This document shows positions 1 through 7,409 of a stretch of DNA of 20,339 nt, piece after piece; position 1 is the first letter of the stretch; each line of letters starts with the position of its first letter. The notes under the pieces were generated by a model. The model saw only the letters and a list, made by a program, of their open reading frames with translations. It was not told the DNA's origin and ran no database searches. The DNA comes from Caldilineaceae bacterium. GTDB lineage: Bacteria; Chloroflexota; Anaerolineae; Caldilineales; Caldilineaceae. The stretch spans positions 1 through 20,339 of the forward strand of contig WGCB01000619.1 of assembly GCA_015494005.1 (NCBI GenBank). The letters run 5' to 3'. The position numbers were made by a program, and so were the translations under genes.

Positions 1-519
1 CACGAAGAGGCCGGCTCCAGCCAGCCCTAGGAGCAGCAGGACACCACCCCCCACCAGCTGCCAGTTCACCTGCCGCTTGGCCGCTACCTGGATGGTGTAG
101 CTGGCCTGGCCTTCACCCTCCGGCCCGACCACCTGGACCGTCACCTGCCAGGGCCCGGGCCGAGGCAGGGCCACGTCCCCCTCGTAGAGGAGCTTGTTGG
201 TGGCGTTCTCGTGGGTGGCGGTGGCCTGGATTGCCTCGTCCGCCTCCAGGTGCTGGAAGAACAGCGTTACCTCCGCCCCCAGCACCGGCGTGCCGCCCAG
301 GGGATCCTCACCGGGCGCCACCGGCTCGGTGACGGCCACGGTGACGTGGTATTCCCCCACAAAAGGCTCCGCCGGGTTGGCCCAGACGAACAGCCGGTAG
401 GGACCGGCCTCCGCATCGGTCAGCACTGGCGTGCCGCCGCCATGGGCCAGGGCCGCCCCAGGCAGGATCAGCCCCGCTAAAATCCACAACACCAGCAGGC
501 TCAGCCGAAGTCGTCCCAT
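1..519 (-). CDS. Secreted, membrane-anchored YtkA/FixH-like protein, partial
   Basis: This gene is open at the left edge, so its C-terminus is missing (173 codons visible). I read it from the raw minus strand. The ATG at 519 begins a clear signal peptide (MGRLRLSLLVLWILAGL, cleavage likely after ALA before a His-Gly-Gly-Gly stretch). An extracytoplasmic beta-rich domain follows (about residues 30-150), with phrases such as PYRLFVWANPAEPFVGEYHV and a GPWQVTVQV strand. A hydrophobic segment (LVGGGVLLLLGLAGAGLFV) starts near residue 155 and is probably a transmembrane anchor. The layout resembles YtkA-like, FixH-like or CopC-like domains that sit beside oxidase assembly genes. It starts 8 bp after the ctaG stop, so it is in the same operon. 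A role in copper delivery or oxidase maturation is inferred from position only; no Met- or His-rich copper motif beyond the N-terminal His-Gly run is visible. Confidence 0.7.
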   Translation of the reverse strand, partial: MGRLRLSLLVLWILAGLILPGAALAHGGGTPVLTDAEAGPYRLFVWANPAEPFVGEYHVTVAVTEPVAPGEDPLGGTPVLGAEVTLFFQHLEADEAIQATATHENATNKLLYEGDVALPRPGPWQVTVQVVGPEGEGQASYTIQVAAKRQVNWQLVGGGVLLLLGLAGAGLFV

Positions 520-527
520 GGCAGCGC

Positions 528-1460
528 CTACCGGGACATCAGCTTGCGCAGCTTGGTCTGCCGGGCCCGATGTTCCAGCCCCGGGGCGATCATGGCCTCG
601 TCGGTGGACCAGTCGGAGACCTGGAGCAGGGGGGTTTTCTCCTCCGCGGTGAAGACCCGGGCCAGCATGATCAGCGCGGCCAGGATGTACATCATGCTGC
701 CCGGCACCCACATGATGATGCCTCCCAGCATCTGGTCGTACATCACATCGATGCCCCAGAAGCGGGGCACGGTGGTGTAGTAGGTGTAGATGGGGGTGGT
801 GGCGAAGGCGATAACCACACCGGTGAGCATGGTGGGGGGCACCGCGCTCAGGACGTAGGCGATGCGCAGGCCGATGGGGAAGCGGCGATGGATGCGAGGC
901 CCGGCGCCGATGACATGCCACCAGAAGAGCACGGCCGATCCGAAGAAGGTCAAGTGCTCCAGGTCGTGGACCCACTCGTGGCGCAGGGACCAGTTGTAGG
1001 CGTTGGCGTCGTGCCATCCCAGCAGGAAGAAGTGGTAGACCATCCAGACGATGCCCGGCGCGGTGAGCTGGGCCAGGACCCGGCGCACCTGGCTCTGCCC
1101 CTGGAAGAGGCGGGCGACCTGGGAGCGGAGGTTCCGGGGCAGGGCCCAGATGAAGGTGGGGAAGGGATTGGCCAGAAGGAGCAGGGGCGGCGCCACCATC
1201 ACCAGGAGCAGATGCTGGACCATGTGCATCAGGAAGAGCTGGCCACCCAGGACGTCGATGGGAGACATGAGGGCCAGGGCCAGGACCAGCAGCCCGCCCT
1301 GGTAGGAAAAAAGGCGCCAGAGATTAGCGAAGCGTCCCTGGCTCCGCCGCCGGAGACGCTTCCATCCTACGTATTGGGCTGCCCCCAGCAGGAGCAGGAG
1401 GAGGATGACCTCCCCCCGCAGATCCCAGGAGAGCAGCAAGGCTTGGGTTGTTGGGCTCAT
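528..1460 (-). CDS. ctaG: Cytochrome c oxidase assembly protein, CtaG (caa3 type)
   Basis: This is a polytopic membrane protein of about 310 residues with seven or so hydrophobic segments. It matches the CtaG/caa3_CtaG family, which is needed to build active caa3 oxidase, probably through copper-site assembly. The recognisable part is the second-helix region FLMHMVQHLLLVMVAPPLLL, with the paired histidines typical of the family, followed by NPFPTFIWALP. Later histidines (GWHDANAY, HEWVHDLEHLTFF) also fit. I choose the ATG at 1460. A TTG at 1472 would add four residues, and the GGAG before 1460 is very close to that start, so the start is not certain. The gene follows ctaE after a gap of about 50 bp. 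Confidence 0.88.
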   Translation of the reverse strand: MSPTTQALLLSWDLRGEVILLLLLLGAAQYVGWKRLRRRSQGRFANLWRLFSYQGGLLVLALALMSPIDVLGGQLFLMHMVQHLLLVMVAPPLLLLANPFPTFIWALPRNLRSQVARLFQGQSQVRRVLAQLTAPGIVWMVYHFFLLGWHDANAYNWSLRHEWVHDLEHLTFFGSAVLFWWHVIGAGPRIHRRFPIGLRIAYVLSAVPPTMLTGVVIAFATTPIYTYYTTVPRFWGIDVMYDQMLGGIIMWVPGSMMYILAALIMLARVFTAEEKTPLLQVSDWSTDEAMIAPGLEHRARQTKLRKLMSR

Positions 1461-1511
1461 GGCTCCGCTCAACAGAACCGGCCCATCCCCGACCCGCGCC
1501 GGGGACAGGCG

Positions 1512-2099
1512 TCAGTGCACGACGCGGCCGATGAGGTAGAGGGCCGGATAGAAGAAGATCCAGACCAGATCCACGTAGTGCCAGTAGATGGCGCAGGCCT
1601 CCACGCCCCAGTGCCGGTCCGCGGAGAAGTGGCCCTTGCGCCCGTTCCACCAGATGATCAGGATGAAGATCACCCCGCTGAGCACGTGGAGGGCGTGCAT
1701 GCCGGTCATGCCGAAGAGCACCGCGCCGAAGACGCCATCCCAGGGCTTGATGTGGCCGCCCCACTCGAAGATGACCACCCCGGCCAGGAAGACCAGCCCC
1801 AGGAAGGCGGTGATGAGCAGACCGCTCAGGAAGTTTTCTCGGTCGTCGTGGGCGATGGCGGTCTCGGCCCGGTTCATGAAGTAACTGCTCAGCAGCAGCA
1901 CCGAGGTGACGATCAGACCCAGCTGCTGGTCCAGAGCCGGGCGGACCACCACCCCGTCCTCCCGCCACAGGTAGAAGCGAGCAGCCAGCAGCCCGCCGAA
2001 CATGAAGGCCTCGGACACGAAGAAAAGCCACAGCCCCAGCCGGTTGTTGCGCAGCTTTTCTCGATAGCTCTCGTGGATAGAAACGGCGACGCTACTCAT
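1512..2099 (-). CDS. ctaE: Cytochrome c oxidase subunit III
   Basis: A 195-residue protein with five apparent membrane helices, the short bacterial form of subunit III. It has family hallmarks: LGLWLFFVSEAFMFGGL near residues 22-38, the GMTGMHALHVLSGVIF segment near 130-145, and VEACAIYWHYVDLVWIFFYP near the C-terminus, with conserved E, H and D. Subunit III has no redox centre; it stabilises subunit I and the proton entry region. The start at 2099 lies 6 bp after the ctaF stop, and an AGAGGAG sequence sits upstream inside the end of ctaF, so the two are probably translationally coupled. Confidence 0.95.
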   Translation of the reverse strand: MSSVAVSIHESYREKLRNNRLGLWLFFVSEAFMFGGLLAARFYLWREDGVVVRPALDQQLGLIVTSVLLLSSYFMNRAETAIAHDDRENFLSGLLITAFLGLVFLAGVVIFEWGGHIKPWDGVFGAVLFGMTGMHALHVLSGVIFILIIWWNGRKGHFSADRHWGVEACAIYWHYVDLVWIFFYPALYLIGRVVH

Positions 2100-2105
2100 G
2101 GGTTC

Positions 2106-2306
2106 TCAATGCTCCTCTTCTGACCAAAGACGGTAGACGTGCATGAAGTACTGGAGGACCAGGGCGGCCTTGGCCAGGGCGATCAGGAAGAGCACCGCGG
2201 CGGAGTTGAAGGTCACCGCGACGATGTACTCGATGCCGGTCAAGGCGGCCAGGGCCACAAGCACCACGATGCCGATGCGGTAGATGCCTGATTTGGTGTT
2301 TCCCAT
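2106..2306 (-). CDS. ctaF: Cytochrome c oxidase subunit IV (prokaryotic type)
   Basis: A 66-residue protein with two helices, matching the short prokaryotic cytochrome oxidase subunit IV family. Diagnostic features are a first helix containing GIEYIVAV, the conserved KAALVLQYFMHV segment in the second helix, and a short charged tail. It has a good ribosome binding site (GGAG, 7 bp from the ATG). Its position between subunits I and III is standard for this oxidase class. It is an accessory subunit without cofactors. Confidence 0.9.
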   Translation of the reverse strand: MGNTKSGIYRIGIVVLVALAALTGIEYIVAVTFNSAAVLFLIALAKAALVLQYFMHVYRLWSEEEH

Positions 2307-2355
2307 GGATTGGCTCCGGAACTGAACGGGTAACGCTGGGAGTTGGGAGATGGCG

Positions 2356-2374
2356 GTTAGAAGTTAGAAGTTGG
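2356..2374. repeat. Tandem heptamer GTTAGAA x2 plus GTT
   Basis: Two perfect copies of GTTAGAA (2356-2362, 2363-2369) and a partial third lie directly behind the ctaD stop codon at 2375-2377. An imperfect repeat, GGGAGTTGGGAGATGG, lies just beyond. The stretch is AT-richer than its surroundings and fills the only sizeable gap between ctaD and ctaF. It looks like a short non-coding microsatellite of the kind scattered between genes. No function is evident. Confidence 0.6.
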
Positions 2375-4258
2375 CTAGTCGTCCCCGGCGGCGGCCATGC
2401 GCACGTAGGTGGAACCGGCCAGGCCGTAGTCGTAGGGCTCGCCCACCACGGTCACAGGAGCGGCGAAGCTGTGCTCCGGCACGGGGGACGGGATCTGCCA
2501 CTCCGGCGAGCGGGAGCGCCAGGGGTTGGAACCGGCCACCTTGCCCACCTCCGCGCTGCGGATGAAGTTGTAGATCATGAGCAGAACGCCGAAGGCGATG
2601 GCGAAGCCGGCAATGGTGATGACCACGTGGCCGGCCTGGATCATGCCGTTCCCCAGGGCCGGGTCGTAGTCCGCGATGCGGCGGCGCATGCCCATCACCC
2701 CCACAGTCATCTGGCCCAGGGTCTGAGCCCAGAAGGCCGGGGTCATGAGCCAGAAGTGGATCTTGCCCAGGGTCTCGTTGTACATGCGGCCCGTCACTTT
2801 GGGATACCAGAAGTAGAGGGCTGCGAAGAAGGGGAAGACGAAGCCGCCGAACATGGTGGCGTGGAAGTGGCCCACCACGAAGTAGGAGTCGTGCAGGGGC
2901 ATGTTGGTGGGCACTGTCCCCAGGATGGGGCCGGTGAGCCCGCCGATGAGGAAGACGGAGATGGCCCCCAGCACGAAGAGCATGGGCGTGGGGAAGTGGA
3001 GCTTGCCGCCCCAGATGGTCCCCACCCAGCTGAAGAACTTGACCCCGGTGGGCACGGCCACTAGCAGGGTGGCGAACATGAAGGGCACCCGCAGCCCTGG
3101 GTTCATTCCAGAGACGAACATGTGATGGGCCCAGACCAGGAAGCCCACCAGGGCGATGGCCAGACTGGAGAGGGCCACCCACTTGTAGCCGAAGAGGGGC
3201 TTGCGGGCGAAGACCGGCAGCAGCTCACCGATCACGGCCAGGCCCGGCAGGATGAAGATGTAGACCGCAGGGTGGCTGTAGAACCAGAAGAGATGCTGGA
3301 AGAGGATGGGGTCCCCGCCCCCCTCCAACAGCGCCTTGCCCGGCCCGGCCAGGCCTGGGTCAAAGAAGCCCATGCCCAGAGTCCGCTCCACCAGCACCAT
3401 GAGGAAAGAGAGGCCGATGAGCTGGGTGGCCGTGAGCTGGATCAGGCTGGTGGCGAAGACGCCCCAGACGAAGATGGGCATGCGGAAGAGGCTCATCCCC
3501 TTGGGACGCATGTGCAGGATGGTCACCAGCAGGTTGACCGCGCCCACGATGGAGGACAGGCCGATGAAGTAGACGCCCAGGAAGAAGAGCTGGTAGCCGA
3601 TGGGTCCTCGAGCGCTCAGGGGTGGGTAGCCCGTCCAGCCGGCATCCCAGCCCCCCACCAGGAGGCTGCTCAAGATCAGCAGCGCCCCTGGCACGTTGAA
3701 CCAGAAGCCCAGGGCATTGAGGCGGGGGAAGGCCATGTCCTCCGCGCCCAGCATCAAGGGCACCAGGTAGTTGGCCATGCCGCCCACACCCAGGAGGATC
3801 CCGCCGATCATGACGATGCCGTGCAGGCCGATGAAGTTGTTGAAGAGCTCCAGCCCCAGGAACTGCATGCCGGAACGCAGCAGCTCCGTGCGGAAGGCCA
3901 GGGCGAAGGTGCCCCCAGCCATGAGCAGGAAGAGCCCCCAGACCGTGTACTGGATGCCGATGACCTTGTGGTTGTAGTCCACGCTGAAGTAGCGGGTCCA
4001 GGCCGGGCGATCCGGGGGTGGGCCGTGGCGCAGGGGGGTCTCTTTCCCCACCATCCACTGCAGCCAGTCATCGAAGGCGCCCACGGCGAAGAGGAAGGCC
4101 ACACCTCCCAGCAGGGCCCCGACGACCCAGGCCGGCTCCGCCTTCCAGGCCGGCAGGCCCATGAGGGCCCGGATCACCGTGGTCAGCGCCATGCCGGCGA
4201 TGGTGCCAAGAATCTGGGCAATCAGGCCTTTAACAGCAGGCAATGAAAAAAGCGACAT
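2375..4258 (-). CDS. ctaD: Cytochrome c oxidase subunit I, A2 type
   Basis: Catalytic heme-copper subunit (627 aa) that reduces oxygen to water and pumps protons. Visible ligands are H146 (low-spin heme a, LHG), H329 and the linked Tyr333 in YSHPAVY, the CuB pair H378-H379 (WAHHMF), and H464 and H466 (heme a3 and heme a, in VVGHFHATMFGG). The segment at 327-333 is YSHPAVY rather than HPEVY, so the helix VI glutamate of A1 oxidases is absent. By known classification this is an A2-type enzyme. About 95 residues precede the canonical start; they contain two extra hydrophobic segments (about 8-32 and 43-62). The tail (PEWQIPSPVPEHSF) is typical. The start at 4258 is supported by a strong AAGGAGG site. 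It lies 63 bp after ctaC. Confidence 0.97.
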   Translation of the reverse strand: MSLFSLPAVKGLIAQILGTIAGMALTTVIRALMGLPAWKAEPAWVVGALLGGVAFLFAVGAFDDWLQWMVGKETPLRHGPPPDRPAWTRYFSVDYNHKVIGIQYTVWGLFLLMAGGTFALAFRTELLRSGMQFLGLELFNNFIGLHGIVMIGGILLGVGGMANYLVPLMLGAEDMAFPRLNALGFWFNVPGALLILSSLLVGGWDAGWTGYPPLSARGPIGYQLFFLGVYFIGLSSIVGAVNLLVTILHMRPKGMSLFRMPIFVWGVFATSLIQLTATQLIGLSFLMVLVERTLGMGFFDPGLAGPGKALLEGGGDPILFQHLFWFYSHPAVYIFILPGLAVIGELLPVFARKPLFGYKWVALSSLAIALVGFLVWAHHMFVSGMNPGLRVPFMFATLLVAVPTGVKFFSWVGTIWGGKLHFPTPMLFVLGAISVFLIGGLTGPILGTVPTNMPLHDSYFVVGHFHATMFGGFVFPFFAALYFWYPKVTGRMYNETLGKIHFWLMTPAFWAQTLGQMTVGVMGMRRRIADYDPALGNGMIQAGHVVITIAGFAIAFGVLLMIYNFIRSAEVGKVAGSNPWRSRSPEWQIPSPVPEHSFAAPVTVVGEPYDYGLAGSTYVRMAAAGDD

Positions 4259-4321
4259 TCAGAATCCCCTCCTTGATGCGATGGCAACGGGATAATCGAT
4301 GGGATGTTCCGTGCAAGCGAG

Positions 4322-5335
4322 CTATTCCAGCGTCTTGATGAATTCGATGATCGCCGTGATCTCCTCGTCCGAGAGCTTCTCGCCGTAGTCCGTGGGCATG
4401 ATGGGCTGGAAACCCTCCACGATCTTGGCGTGCGGATCCAGGATGGACTCCCGCAGGTAGTCCTCGTCCACCACCACCGTGGAGCCATCGGCCAGGGTCT
4501 CTTCCCGGCCGAAGAGCCCCTTCCAGGTGGGGCCGGCGGAAGGCGAGCCGTCCAGGCTGTGGCAGCCCTGGCAGCCCTGGGTTTCGGCGATCTTGGCGCC
4601 AAGCTCTGCGGGGGGCAGCTCGGTCTGGGACGTCTGCTCCGCCACCCAGGCGTCGTACTCTGCAGGTTCCAGCACCTGCACATCCGCCAGCATGTAGGCG
4701 TGGCTGAGCCCACACAGCTCCGCGCAGCGCAGGACGAACCCGCCTGTCCTGGTGGGGGTGATGCGCAGGGTGGTCACGTGGCCAGGGACCAAGTCCTGCT
4801 TCACCCGGAACTCTGGGATAAAGAAGGAATGGATCACGTCCTCCGACTGCATCTCCAGGCGGATGGGCTGGCCCTTGGGTAGCACCAGCGTGGTGGAGGT
4901 GATGCCCTCCTCCGGGTACTCGAAGCGCCAGTCCCACTGGAAGCCCGTCACCTGGATCACTTTCTCGTTGGGTTGGGCCTGGGTCACTTCCCCCAGAGCT
5001 TTGGTGCCCAGGAACCCCAGGTAGATGACGATGGCCAGGGGAATCACTGTCCAGACGATCTCCAGGGTCGTGTTGCCGTGGATGTACTCCCCGTCGCTCT
5101 CATCCCCCTTCCGGGCCCGGAAGATGACGATGGCGTAGACGACGAACACCACGATCAGGGAGAAGAAGAGAGAGATCAGGGCCATGTGCAGCCGGAAGAG
5201 AGAATCCACGCTTTCCGCCTGGGCAGAGGAGGGGGTCGGCAAGGGCAGCACCGAGATCAGCAGCTTGTTCATGATCACGGCGCCGATGAGCACCAAGACG
5301 GCAACGATGGCAAAATGACGCATGTTCTTGTTCAT
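4322..5335 (-). CDS. ctaC: Cytochrome c oxidase subunit II fused to cytochrome c (caa3)
   Basis: 337 aa. It has an N-terminal signal-anchor (about 7-29), a two-helix hairpin (about 49-72 and 91-110) and the periplasmic cupredoxin domain. The CuA ligands are complete: H169, C204, E206, C208, H212 and M215 (CAELCGLSHAYM). The FQWDWRFEYP aromatic patch near 132-141 is the usual electron entry region. From about 235 a class I cytochrome c domain follows, with CQGCH at 255-259 and a likely axial Met313 (PIMPT). This makes it a caa3-type subunit II that carries its own electron donor. It is preceded by a small COX2-like gene after about 100 bp, and ctaD follows. Confidence 0.97.
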   Translation of the reverse strand: MNKNMRHFAIVAVLVLIGAVIMNKLLISVLPLPTPSSAQAESVDSLFRLHMALISLFFSLIVVFVVYAIVIFRARKGDESDGEYIHGNTTLEIVWTVIPLAIVIYLGFLGTKALGEVTQAQPNEKVIQVTGFQWDWRFEYPEEGITSTTLVLPKGQPIRLEMQSEDVIHSFFIPEFRVKQDLVPGHVTTLRITPTRTGGFVLRCAELCGLSHAYMLADVQVLEPAEYDAWVAEQTSQTELPPAELGAKIAETQGCQGCHSLDGSPSAGPTWKGLFGREETLADGSTVVVDEDYLRESILDPHAKIVEGFQPIMPTDYGEKLSDEEITAIIEFIKTLE

Positions 5336-5438
5336 GGACGTTTCATTCCTCGGCTCGGCTGTGAGGGGTGTCTGGAAAAAGGCGGGCGCAGCGTTGGGCT
5401 GAGAAAGACAAGGTCACCACGCCCATCAACGTTGGTTA

Positions 5439-5840
5439 TCAGGGGACAGAAGTGGCGAGGGTGCTCCATCCAGCCAGGACAAGCCCCAGGGTGGTCAACA
5501 GAGGCAGGGCGGTCCATAGGAGCTCCAGCCGACGGTTGATGCAGATCTCCGGCCGGGTCTCGTACCCAAGCTGGCTCAGGCTTTCCGGGGGCAGATCCAG
5601 GGTGACCACTGCATCCCGCCGGCTCACCCGCTGGGGCAGTTTGAAGACACAGGCCACCAGGAAGAACTGGATGGCCAGGAAGAGACCGGTGCTGATCAAC
5701 AGGAGGCTGGTAAACAGCCCGTGCACGGCTTCCCGGGGGAAGGCGATCTGCAGGGGCTGGAGGAGGTGCGGCTGGTAGCTCAGCACCAGCCAGAGTACCA
5801 CGATCCCCAGGGAGAGGACAGTCCACACTTTTCGTTTCAT
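5439..5840 (-). CDS. Small membrane protein resembling the COX2 transmembrane hairpin
   Basis: First gene of the oxidase operon, about 133 residues. I choose the ATG at 5840 because GGGGGTGAG stands 6-7 bp before it; an upstream ATG at 5867 would add nine residues without a better site. It has three hydrophobic segments: an N-terminal one (VWTVLSLGIVVLWLVLS), a middle one (about 40-65) and a C-terminal one. The phrase INRRLELLWTALPLL before the last helix closely echoes the second helix of subunit II (LEIVWTVIPL in the neighbouring ctaC). No CuA ligands or heme motif are present and the protein stops right after the helix. It may be a degenerate subunit II paralogue or an accessory subunit. 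No known family is assigned with confidence. Confidence 0.7.
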   Translation of the reverse strand: MKRKVWTVLSLGIVVLWLVLSYQPHLLQPLQIAFPREAVHGLFTSLLLISTGLFLAIQFFLVACVFKLPQRVSRRDAVVTLDLPPESLSQLGYETRPEICINRRLELLWTALPLLTTLGLVLAGWSTLATSVP

Positions 5841-6133
5841 GGTTTTCTCACCCCCGCTTCCTCTCATCCTGGGCCAGGCAGCTCAGCCAGATCGGCCGAG
5901 GGCGCCAGGCCCAGGCACAAAACGACGCCCTGGCTTGTCCCAGGCTGGTTCGCCGATCCCGCTGCTCTTTCCAGCCGGACAAACATCGAACATGTGGCCT
6001 CTTCGCCGTGATGATTGGCGTATGCCGCCACAAAACTGCTTGAAATCAGACAAACTCGAAGGGGAATTCCCGAAGGGAGGAAGCCGTGGTACCAGACCGA
6101 ACCCATTCAGTCTGTCAGCTTCGCTACGAACTT
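5841..6133 (-). other. Long 5' leader of the oxidase operon
   Basis: No convincing gene lies between 5841 and 6420. The stretch next to the first oxidase gene would be transcribed from the promoter at 6140-6168, giving about 290 nt of untranslated RNA. It contains an inverted repeat with perfect 8-base arms CCTGGGCC (5868-5875) and GGCCCAGG (5908-5915), about 28 nt from the start codon. It also has a GGGAATTCCC palindrome at 6062-6071, flanked by two CGAAGGG copies. Short open frames inside it (for example 5883-6158 on the minus strand) lack recognisable protein features. Confidence 0.45.
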
Positions 6134-6139
6134 GCGGGG

Positions 6140-6168
6140 ATTGTACAAAAGAACACAAGCCTTGTCAA
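6140..6168 (-). promoter_or_regulatory. Sigma70-type promoter for the oxidase operon
   Basis: On the minus strand, a perfect TTGACA (6168-6163) is separated by exactly 17 bp from TACAAT (6145-6140). This is a near-ideal housekeeping promoter pointing at the oxidase genes. Transcription would start near 6133. A perfect TTGTACAA palindrome (6141-6148) overlaps the -10 box and could bind a regulator. Confidence 0.75.
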
Positions 6169-6237
6169 AACAGGTAGGCACTTTTTGACGGGGCAATGGC
6201 GGCCAGAGGAAGTGCCCCGGCGGCGTTTGAAAACAGA

Positions 6238-6260
6238 CAATGTTCAGAGGCAATGTTCAG
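6238..6260. repeat. Direct repeat CAATGTTCAG x2, 13-bp period
   Basis: Two perfect copies of CAATGTTCAG (6238-6247 and 6251-6260) separated by AGG lie between the divergent promoters of the oxidase operon and the recombinase-like gene. A 13-bp period is close to one helical turn plus a few bases, so two protein monomers could bind in tandem. A binding site is inferred; the repeat itself is directly visible. Confidence 0.55.
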
Positions 6261-6322
6261 GCGTGGCTGGGGCGAGCGCGCCTCGTTTCGATGGATCCCG
6301 CGGGACAGAAACCTTCCCAAAA

Positions 6323-6352
6323 TGAGGTTTTCGCGAAAAGTTATGCTACAAT
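6323..6352 (+). promoter_or_regulatory. Promoter and palindromic operator of the recombinase-like gene
   Basis: An extended -10 element, TG-C-TACAAT (6344-6352), with a weak -35 (TGAGGT, 6323-6328) 18 bp upstream, points rightwards. The spacer contains the perfect 12-bp palindrome TTTTCGCGAAAA (6328-6339), well placed for a repressor. Transcription would start near 6359. Confidence 0.55.
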
Positions 6353-6469
6353 ACTTGTGACGGTCGATGCCCAGCCGATTTGAGGACTATCCACACCCAT
6401 CCGCGGAAGCCATTCCGCCCCATGCCATCCACATTCCTGGCCGCAGCAGAGAAAGGACGGGTCCGGACC

Positions 6470-7393
6470 ATGACATCCCACACTTCCCAGGCCGACGCCC
6501 AAACCGAGAACGCCCCCCTGCGGGCCAACAGCCCCCTGGAAGACGCCATCCGAAAGTTCGACGAGTACATGCAGGGGAAGGGCTTCAGCGAGAACACCAT
6601 CAAGGCCTTCCGCAACGACCTGAAGATCCTCCGGGAATTCATGGACAGCTCCGCGGTGTTGCGCCAGATCAACACCCAACACCTGAACGAGTTCCTGGAC
6701 TGGCTCCAGTTCGGCCGGGGCAAACCCTGCAGCGCCAAAACCCTGGCCCGACGCATCACCACCCTGAAGGTCTTCTTCGGTTGGCTACACGAAACCGGCG
6801 TCCTGGGTACGGATCCAGCCGAGGCCATCGTCCAGCATTCCGTTCGCACCCCCCTGCCCTCCATCCTCCAGGACGATGAAGTGAACCGCCTCCTGCGCAC
6901 GGCCCAGGACTATCTCTGGGACCGCAAGAAGGCCGACGCGCGCCCCTATCTGCTGGTCAGCCTGCTCCTCCAGACGGGCATGAAGAAGAGCGAGTGCGCC
7001 AACCTGCTCATCAGCGACATCGACACTAGTCAGCCTAACGCACCGGAGGTCCACATCCGCTACGAGGATCCTCGCTACCGGCACAAGAACCGGCGCCTGC
7101 CCCTGCACCCCAACATCCTCCCGCCCCTGCGCCAGTACCTGGAGCAGTACAAGCCGGAGAACTACCTCTTCGAGTGCACGCCCCGCAATCTGGAGTACGT
7201 CCTGGACGAGGTGGGGAAGAAGGCTGGCATCAAACGGCTGCAGGTAGGGTTCGAGGTCCTGCGCTGGACCTGCGCGGTGCGGGACTTCCGGCGAGGCATG
7301 CCCGAGGAGCAGCTGCGCCAGAAGATGGGGCTGAGCAAGGTCTCCTGGCGGGACACCCGGGACAAGATCTTCCGTCTGGCGGGGAAGGGCTAG
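6470..7393 (+). CDS. Tyrosine recombinase-fold protein with degenerate active site
   Basis: About 307 aa in a XerC/D-like layout: an N-terminal core-binding SAM-like domain (about 20-120, with GFSENTIKAFRNDLKILREFM) and a C-terminal catalytic-type domain (about 130-307). The fold is clear, but the active site is not intact. With the start at 6470, the first Arg (TGLR) is Lys172 in TGMKKSE, the His of HxLR is Glu262, the second Arg is kept (R265), the GH histidine is Leu288, and the Tyr position is Arg297 with a Phe at 301. Only the beta-strand Lys206 and R265 remain. It probably binds DNA but cannot cut and rejoin it by the normal mechanism. Starts at 6422 (ATG) and 6380 (TTG) are alternatives; none has a strong ribosome site. 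No att repeats or mobile-element partners are seen. Confidence 0.8.
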   Translation: MTSHTSQADAQTENAPLRANSPLEDAIRKFDEYMQGKGFSENTIKAFRNDLKILREFMDSSAVLRQINTQHLNEFLDWLQFGRGKPCSAKTLARRITTLKVFFGWLHETGVLGTDPAEAIVQHSVRTPLPSILQDDEVNRLLRTAQDYLWDRKKADARPYLLVSLLLQTGMKKSECANLLISDIDTSQPNAPEVHIRYEDPRYRHKNRRLPLHPNILPPLRQYLEQYKPENYLFECTPRNLEYVLDEVGKKAGIKRLQVGFEVLRWTCAVRDFRRGMPEEQLRQKMGLSKVSWRDTRDKIFRLAGKG

Positions 7394-7409
7394 CCAGCCC
7401 AAGCCCGGC

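Noticed and set aside
570..2123. A 517-codon plus-strand frame opposite ctaG and ctaE
   Set aside because: The product is a low-complexity His/Gly/Gln/Glu-rich string antisense to conserved oxidase genes.
5883..6158. Small minus-strand frame in the oxidase leader
   Set aside because: No ribosome site or recognisable protein feature was seen, and it runs across the proposed promoter.
6470..7393. Mobile genetic element or integron suggested by the recombinase fold
   Set aside because: The active site is degenerate and no att-like repeats, cargo or terminal inverted repeats flank it.
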